DNA of 64,000 nucleotides from Turnera subulata (taxonomy: Eukaryota > Streptophyta > Magnoliopsida > Malpighiales > Passifloraceae). The stretch lies in NCBI GenBank assembly GCA_028386065.3, contig JAKUCV010002560.1:1-64000 (forward strand), written 5' to 3'. Positions 57,630 through 64,000 of this stretch are shown piece after piece. The position numbers were made by a program, and so were the translations under genes. The notes beneath the pieces were generated by a model. It did not search any database. It was given only the letters and a program-made list of their open reading frames with translations, and was not told the DNA's origin. Every line of letters begins with the position of its first letter. Within the stretch, counting starts at the first letter, position 1.

Positions 57630-58575
57630 GTAACTAATCGCTTGAAGACATTGAAAGAACAAATGGCATTGGCTGTCGACCTTCTCTACAACAAAAGCGG
57701 TTTCGGATGGAATGACAATACAAAACGGTTTGAAGCTTCATCTGAAGTATGGAACACTTTGATTCAAGTAAGTAATTTCAGTAACTGGACAACTTACAAC
57801 TTGACTCTTCTTGCTTATGTATTGCTGCAAATTAGTTCATGTACAGTTTACGACCAACAGGATTTCTTGCTTTTTGTTTATTAGGACAGCAAGGCCTGGA
57901 GCTCCTACCCCTTCTCCACTTGCTGTCTACTTACAACTTTTTGTATCTAATATGTTTGTAGATTTAATATTTTTTGTTAGAGCTGACTTGGGTATTTTCC
58001 ATTTGCTAGGCTAAACCTAAATTCAGAATTGTTCGTGGTAAATCACTTGATCACTTGGAGCTCCTTAGAGACATTTATGAAAAAGATAGAGCAACTGGTG
58101 GAGGAAGTGGTACTGCCAAAGAAAAAGTTAAACAATGGGAGAGGGAGAAAAGAAGTATGAGCATAGAAGAAATTGATGAGATGCAAGCCAATAATGAGGT
58201 TTCTTGGAGACTTTTGCTGCTAATGATGAGAGTAATCCAACACAAAGCAATGGTCCTACATCTTCAGCAACTTCTGCATCAAAATCTTCTTCAAGTAGTT
58301 CAAAGAAAAAGCCAAGATTAAATGATGAACTTAGCGAAGAGATTAAGGAAGTGAGTAGTGCGATGAAGCAAGTTGCAAATGCCATTTTGACCACTAATAG
58401 GCGTGTATGGACGGAAGAAGAGATGTTTGAAGCAATGGGGAAGCTCGGACTAAAGGGAATGGCACTTTGTGATGCTGTTGATTGGCTTGTTGTCCATCCA
58501 AATCTGATTGGGACCTTCTTTGCGTGTCCTGAAGAATTGCGAAGCGAGTGGCTAATGCGAAAAATGGGACATTGA
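57630..58575 (+). pseudogene. Harbinger Myb/SANT-like protein, N-terminus deleted
   Basis: Begins VTNRLKTLKEQMALAVDLL then NKSGFGWNDNTK, the end of the Myb/SANT-like (PF12776-type) DNA-binding domain. After a GT-AG intron (57768-58009) come LDHLELLRDIYEKDRATGG and an acidic/Ser-rich part. A one-base shift near 58200 changes frame into LETFAANDES and a C-terminal block (WTEEEMFEAMGKLGLKG) to a stop at 58573. In intact elements this partner helps the transposase bind DNA and enter the nucleus. The first part of the domain was lost in the same deletion that cut the transposase. Confidence 0.88.
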
Positions 58576-61500
58576 TTTGTTATATATATTTGTCTCCTTC
58601 CTCTATTTGTGACTCCAGAATTCTTTGTTTGTGATTGCTCTACTCTACTTGAGATTTTGTAATGTTGTTTACACTGGACAAGTTTTGAAGCAAGTCTGCT
58701 GCCTGCAAGTTACTACATGTCATTACTATCTTTGCATGCTTTTAAGGAAAAAGAAACCTTGTGGGTTCAATTTCCAGCTAGCGTGTGTAGTACAACATGA
58801 ATTTTTTTTGTATGATTCTTGTTTATGCACTCTTTTTGTTGATATTAAGGTTTCAATTTCTCCCTTGTTTTGGAAACTGACTACGCATTCGTATAACTCT
58901 GAGATTTTTCTGCATTCAATTCACATCAGGAAATTACTAGTCAGCGTTTGTTTTTCAAGCCACCCTTTATTCATCCCCAGAAGTGAAAACGGTTGACTTC
59001 TCTTTTCTACTAGCTAGTGTCCAGTAAATGACGTTTTAATGCCCCATTTTAAAAGTTCTTAATTAATTAATGCCTAATCTTAATTGTTGGCATCTAATCA
59101 ATTCTCTAGGTGGACATGATTGTATTCACATCCCATTTACACCACAGAATTTGAGGATTTGGTAGAGTTTTGTTTTTGGAAATAGACGTTTTTAAGGAAA
59201 AAGCCAAAAAGTCAAGAAAGGACAACTAGGTAATTTTAACAATTCAATTGATAATTTGATTTATACCAAACATTAGAATTGAATTCAATTCCTCATTATT
59301 AAAAATTATACCAAACATAGGAATTGATTTCATAAGGAATTCAAATTCTAAATTTTTAATGAATTGAATTCAAATCCAATTTGGATTTGATACCAAACAG
59401 AGTGTAAGGGATTCAAGGGTTTGCAACGCTTTCAAACCCACTTTTCTATCTTTCTCATTCCTTTCTTTCTACCAGCGTTGTTCACACCCCCACCCTCTCT
59501 TTTATTTTTTTTTTCTTTTTCCCCTCCTCCCTCTTCTTTCTCACCGTTCCCTTCCTTACTAGCCGACTAATTTGTCTCCTCCGTCTTGGCCCTCTTGTGT
59601 GCAAAAGCTCTTGGAAAATAAACTCCAGCTGTCGTTTTCCATGGGGGTTGGATTATTATGCCTTGCGAAGAATGGATCGACTCTAGTGCCATGGTTAAAG
59701 TTTGACTGAATTATGTTTTGACGGGTAAGAACCCATTTCTCTTATTTTACTTGAGCTAATTGATAGTCGGTTGGGTCGACCATTCCGCTGGTACTTGGAT
59801 GGTAGTGGTATTCATGTTGTCATTTTGGAGCGTAGTAGGTTATTAATGACCGTCTATAATATTTTGGGTTCTTGCTTTTGGAATCAATGATAATCAACTT
59901 ATCCAGTGACATTCTGCAATTGTTTACCATGTAGGCATTAGTCAATCACCTAACTAGAAGAAAATGTGTATATGTATGTGTCTTTGGTGGTAAAGGAACA
60001 CGTGAACCAAAGGATGATACTTTGATGTTATCTTACGGATGCATATTGACTTTGAGTTGTGAAGTGAATCAGATTGCATTAGAGCATTTCACATGAATAA
60101 GTTTCCATTGGACCATTATCATTTACGTATTGGCTTTAAAACCCAAGCTTAATTTTGGCACTTGACCTGTTGTACTAGTAATTTAAGGTGGTTTGTGAAT
60201 TATTATTTGGGCCTATTATAATGGATTTAGTGGGATGATTAATTTGAGGACGAGAATACGATTAATTCAATTAATTAGTTGTTCATATGGTTAACAATTT
60301 TGTGTACGCTTTAAATAGAATAATAAATCTGGTTCCATGTAATCATGGGGTGTAAATATTTGTTGGGCTTTAGGCTAGGCTTTAAAGATAAAACGATATT
60401 AGTTTGTCAGAAAATAAATTTGATGCCTCATTGTTTTTGACACAGAACTCAGTTGCTAATGATTTTATTTAATTATAATAAAGGAACCTAGATTCCAATC
60501 TTTTTAGGTAGCTTGACATGGTAAATTTCTCCGTTGCATCTCATGCCGGTAAAAGATTTTATTCACAACTTATTAAGTACTAAGCATGCATTTCATAATA
60601 TGTTTGTGTATTCTATACTTGATACACGTGTCAATGCTTAGGCATCGGTGATACCGTAGGAGAAGCAAGGTTTTATGACGAAGCCAGGTTTGGATGTTAG
60701 CTATTTAATATTTCAGGTGAGGACTTATAAACCTTTGTATGCATTACTGCCTACAATGCTCGGTTAATAAACTTGGAACAAGAAGTGGTAATACTTGGTT
60801 GGTATTGTATGCTATATGCATGTATGCTTGCTGTGTTGGTGTTCCTGGGTTCACTTGTATCTTAATGATGATACCTTGATGCAGTATGTCTGATTATGTG
60901 TATTACGTGCCTGTTTGATATGATATGCTAGTTGAGCATGAGTTTGTTGATTATGAGATATAACATGTTATATGACTTTGTGGTTCGTGTGGTGACTTGA
61001 GGGCTGGAGGCCCGGATTTGAGAATAAGATGTTAAATCCACACAACCCTGTTTGACAATAACGTATGGCAAAACTCGTTAAGCATATTTGAGAATAACGA
61101 AGTATAATAATTCTACTGTGGGGCTGTTGACCGGTTGGTTCGAGCGGGAAGTGATACCCCTCGGGATTTCATGCGGGATAGCATGGTATATGCGGTTTAG
61201 CATATGGGTCTGTGATGACCGGTTCTATCTCCCTCTTTCTATCTCCCCCTTTCTACCTCCCTCTTTCTCTCTGTCTATCTCTCTCTCTCTGATTGTATTG
61301 GGCCTTGCCCTGATTATTTTGGGCTTATGCCCTGGTTGTCTCATGAGACGGGACCGAGCTCGACGCACACAGTAGAGGGCCCTAATAAAATGTTAAAACT
61401 CTAAAACGATAAAGTATAACTATAATAAGATGATAAAAGACAAGTGATGGTTTGAAGTCTGTTGATGACTTGTGATATGCATTGTGACTTGTTAGTGCAC

Positions 61501-61995
61501 TATAATTGCTACTGACTGATGCCGGTATTTGTGGTTGATTTGTATTTGTATATTATTGGTTTATTTGTTTATGGTGAGACAGTGGTTGGTCTCACCCCCT
61601 CACAGTCTTGTCACAGGTTAACTGTTCTCTGAGCAGTGGTGCATATCAGCAGGTGGCGGTGCTTTCCTCCTCGGGTCGGATCCATAGGGTGCATTACATT
61701 CATATTTGTTTATGTTTTTGTCTTCCGCTGCATACTCAAATTGAATTACTTATTGTATGATATATTGCGTAATTAAATGATGATTATCTTATTTGTGTCG
61801 TATCCCGGGTAGAAAGGGCAATTTAGTCTTTTCACATGCTTTAAATAATTTAATTAGATACTTTGGGATACGGGTGTTTAGTTGATGATTTTCGTGTCCC
61901 GGGAATGATAAGGGCAATTTAGTCATTTTATATTTAAATTCTATTTTATATTAATAAATTGGGACATGGGCGTTTCAGGACAAGTTAAACTCTCT

Positions 61996-62051
61996 TCGGG
62001 GGGAGGGCCTTACCAGAAAAGGCGCCTTTTTTGTGAAGGCCCTCCCCCCGA
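61996..62051 (+). repeat. Strong hairpin with palindromic loop
   Basis: Perfect 16-bp arms TCGGGGGGAGGGCCTT (61996-62011) and its complement (62036-62051) around a 24-base loop. The loop itself contains the 14-bp palindrome AAAAGGCGCCTTTT (62017-62030). Confidence 0.9.
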
Positions 62052-62351
62052 GGGACCCACCAAATCCAGGTATTGTTACATCACTCCCTCCGCCCGATTA
62101 AATCCTTTACCATGCTACTGCACTAGGGACTCGAACTCGGGACGTGATGCTTTTTATCCCCCTCAAGGAGAGCACCTTCACCAATTCATCTTGTGAAGGC
62201 CCTCTCCCCGAGGGATCCACCAAACCCAGGTATTGTTACATCACTCCCTCTGCCCGATTAAATCCTTTACCATGCTGCAGCACTAGGGATTCGAACTCGG
62301 GACGTGATGCTTTTTATCCCCCTCAAGGAGAGCACCTTCACCAATTCAGCT
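62032..62351 (-). mobile_element. Tandem dimer of a 160-bp tRNA-derived SINE
   Basis: Two copies, 62032-62191 and 62192-62351, about 92% identical. On the minus strand each has an A-box-like TGAATTGGTGAAGGTGCTC followed by a B-box-like GAGTTCGAATCCC. Different from the SINE at 5324. No flanking duplication was identified. Confidence 0.75.
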
Positions 62352-63075
62352 GCAGATCGGTGCTCGTATCAGACGTAAACATCCTCAATCTCAAGAAACG
62401 TAACACGCGCAACTAACAGTGACGTCGGTTTCCCTCGCAAAAAAGACGTCCGTTATCTCGCAAGGCGATGATCACGGGAACGTCTTGTGTCCCTTGAAAG
62501 AAACGATATCCACTTGTTCACAAATTCCGCATGAGCCAAAAACGTCTGTCAAGTCTCGTGTCCCTCCACGGTGTCCGAACAGGTGTAAGCATATTGCACA
62601 TGCACTCTACTCGAGCTATGGTCCCATCAGTCTAAGTCTCGTGTCCCTCCACGGTGTCCGAACAGGTGTAAGCTTATCGCACATGCACTCTACTCGAGGT
62701 ATGGTCCCATCAGTCTAGCCACAACGGTCACAGATGCATGTAATAAAAGATGCAGGAAATATAGTAAAACCATGAAAAGAAACGCCAAGGTAGCCAGGAC
62801 GTTAGAAAATCGCGAGATGGAATAAGGTTGAAAAACACTGGCATTTGTAGCCCGAAAAACGTATAAAGTAACGAAGCAATAAATGAAGCAACGGCAAAAT
62901 TTTCAAAAGCAAAATCTTGAAGATCGAAAACAGTAATCACACTCCCCATAGGGGCGTAAAAGACGGAGCGGTGAGATGTAAATCATCAAAAGCATTTTAA
63001 AGCAAACAAACGCTCAGGCAAAGAAACCTCAAAACTCAGAAAAAAAAAACAAAACATCAACACGTCCAAAACACA
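62352..63075 (+). other. Non-coding part of the F module upstream of ORF2
   Basis: Aligns, reverse-complemented, with 44325-43601 of element E. Contains an 83-bp tandem duplication (62551-62633 and 62634-62716) that E does not have. No gene. Confidence 0.75.
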
Positions 63076-63759
63076 ATGCCTGCTCCATCATCCGTCTTCT
63101 TCGTCGAAGGTGCCAACCTAGGCAGAAGAAACCGGCTGGCCTACAGCATGATCAACGAGCATCCAGAGGAATTACTGAACGAGCTCGGCAGAATGCCTCA
63201 TCTGGCCTTTGTCGACGAGCTCTACTCGTCAAGATTCTTTGTCACTCCCATAGAAGAGACGTTCTTCCTAGAGGACCATGGCACACTGAGGACCTCCTTC
63301 TACGGATCGGCCAACTCCGTCATGTTTTTCATCTCTGAAAGACTTCAGGAGTTCAACCTGGAGTCCACTTGCCACTTCCTGGAGCAAGGTACCTACTATC
63401 AGCTCTCGATGACTGCCCAGAGCATGCCCAGAGTAACTCGTCTACCTCCAACTTGGCCAAAGGCCCGACTGCTGGTGTGGAACTGCAGAGGAGTCGTTAG
63501 GCGTTCCCAGGAGTTCTCGCGTACCCTGAGGGACCTGAAGAACCAGTACAAGCCCAACATGGTTCTTCTCACAGAGACCCAGTGGCAGCCTGAAGACGAT
63601 CACGGTCTCATCCCACTCTGGTTCCCTGCAGCAAACCGGTTCTAGCTTCCTGGCTAGAACAACGCAGGCGGCATGTGGTTCTCGTGGAGCGACAGGATCA
63701 CGGTCAACATCAACAATGGCCCCAACAGCTTCAGGGTCAACGTCGTTCTAAGGCGATGA
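63076..63759 (+). pseudogene. ORF2 of the antisense module, F copy
   Basis: Starts with a true ATG (MPAPSSVFFVEGAN) and aligns codon for codon with the E copy to the same stop (TGA at 63757), 227 codons, no indels. Two in-frame TAG codons at 63643 and 63655 (residues 190 and 194) interrupt it. My hand count of differences from the E copy is 27 synonymous, 15 missense, two nonsense and the start codon. WNCRG at residues 135-139 and the TET variant of the LTEAQ block are present. On the opposite strand to element F's LTR, as in E. Confidence 0.65.
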
Positions 63760-64000
63760 ATGTATTTTTATTTTTTATAAAATATCAATGTAATATTTAT
63801 GTTTGTAATGAAAATATTAGTATTATTAATAATATTTATATTTTCGCTTATTTATGGCATCATTACCTCTTATGTGAATGTTCTTCGACAACTGGCGTCC
63901 TTTGACTGGATCCATAATGCACTAACTAAATGATATAAAATAATAAACAAATGGAGCGAACTATGCAAACAAGGACAACAAACACACAAGGACTGCCCAA
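63760..64000 (+). other. 3' flank of ORF2 in element F
   Basis: AT-rich, then sequence matching 42920-42680 of E in reverse complement, including GGATCCATAATGCACTAACT. Reaches the window end before the 5' LTR of F. Confidence 0.7.

Larger units (their letters stand above)
55192..59404 (+). mobile_element. Element G: PIF/Harbinger DNA transposon, internally deleted
   Basis: Terminal inverted repeats CAGTGCGTTTGGTATC and, from the right, CACTCTGTTTGGTATC; target duplication TAA at 55189-55191 and 59405-59407. Both genes typical of the superfamily lie on the plus strand: DDE transposase (5' side) and Myb/SANT-like protein (3' side). An internal deletion removed the end of the first and the start of the second. 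Confidence 0.92.
54793..61977 (+). mobile_element. Element H: chromovirus-like LTR, split by Harbinger G
   Basis: Starts TGTAATGCCCTGG and ends GGGCGTTTCA, like the E/F LTRs in overall plan but different in sequence; about 2.97 kb after removing G. It contains a CT-rich run (61226-61292) and GGTCTCACCCCCTCAC (61590-61605). The last 180 bp is an imperfect duplication (AAGGGCAATTTAGTC at about 61816 and 61908). No 5-bp duplication was found (AGAAC versus GGACA), and the sequence to the right is not the rest of ORF1, so one side has been rearranged. Confidence 0.65.
51686..64000 (-). mobile_element. Element F: second E-type element, interrupted and running off the window
   Basis: The 3' LTR (minus strand 54581-51686) is followed upward by the same purine-tract/GGGGACGAAATT border as E, the TATA and first nine codons of ORF1 (plus strand here), then foreign sequence (H with G, a SINE dimer). 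From about 62352 comes the remaining module with ORF2. The 5' LTR lies beyond 64000. Gene order and orientation relative to the LTR are the same as in E, so the module was present in the family's ancestor. Confidence 0.8.

Noticed and set aside
62090..62350. tRNA genes on the minus strand
   Set aside because: Box motifs only; the surrounding 160-bp repeat body shows these are SINEs.

Overview
This window looks like transposon-dominated, AT-rich heterochromatin from a flowering plant, probably a eudicot. I reason this from the element families present: Athila-type Ty3/gypsy elements with a tRNA-Asp primer site, chromovirus-like (Tekay/Del-like) LTRs, Ty1/copia LTRs, 5S-containing Cassandra LTRs, an L1-type LINE, CACTA and PIF/Harbinger DNA transposons, and tRNA-derived SINEs. 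Exon/intron gene pieces appear only inside transposons. I see no convincing free-standing host gene, no functional rRNA or tRNA gene, and no prokaryotic feature. The species cannot be told from the sequence.

Layout, left half. 1-400 is the end of a copia LTR inserted in the 3' LTR of a minus-strand Athila-like element A (401-19657 and beyond). A keeps gag, protease and the very start of RT (5137 to 2589) and has lost the rest of pol. A SINE with a 17-bp target duplication sits in A's 5' LTR. A complete second Athila element B (plus strand, 6555-19056, TSD TGGCG) splits the same LTR. B has broken gag/protease/RT/RNase H, no integrase, and an almost intact 374-codon Athila ORF. A itself sits in a plus-strand LINE (19658-20894 and 23655-25597), which is split again by a 2.76-kb LTR-like insertion C. 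Then come a decayed plant-mobile-domain gene (26169-28040) and a 4.7-kb CACTA element (28707-33423, TSD GCC). The CACTA carries minus-strand host exons, including the first two exons of a WAT1/MtN21-like transporter, and a copia-type solo LTR. It interrupts a minus-strand Tat/Ogre-like element D (33424-36190). A LTR end K, a second LINE 3' end, one end of another CACTA and tandem repeats lead to 40051.

Right half. Elements E (plus, 40052-48470), I (minus LTR, about 49950-51470) and F (minus, 51686 to past the window end) form one family of non-autonomous chromovirus-like LTR elements. E has no visible gag or pol. Between primer site and polypurine tract it carries two small genes in ANTISENSE orientation, each with its own TATA-like box: ORF1 (125 codons, charged/coiled-coil) and ORF2 (227 codons, a novel N-terminal part joined to the start of an APE/LINE-like endonuclease fold). 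F carries the same module. ORF2 is the same length in both copies with no indel, and differences fall mainly at synonymous sites, so it was under coding selection while the family amplified. This is the most novel thing in the window. Two Cassandra solo LTRs sit in E. F's ORF1 is cut by another chromovirus-like LTR (H), which in turn holds a PIF/Harbinger element G (55192-59404).

Almost every coding region is broken by stops, frameshifts or deletions. The only reading frames still open over most of their length are the Athila ORF (14064-15188) and ORF1 of E (44546-44923). ORF2 of E is open but has lost its ATG.
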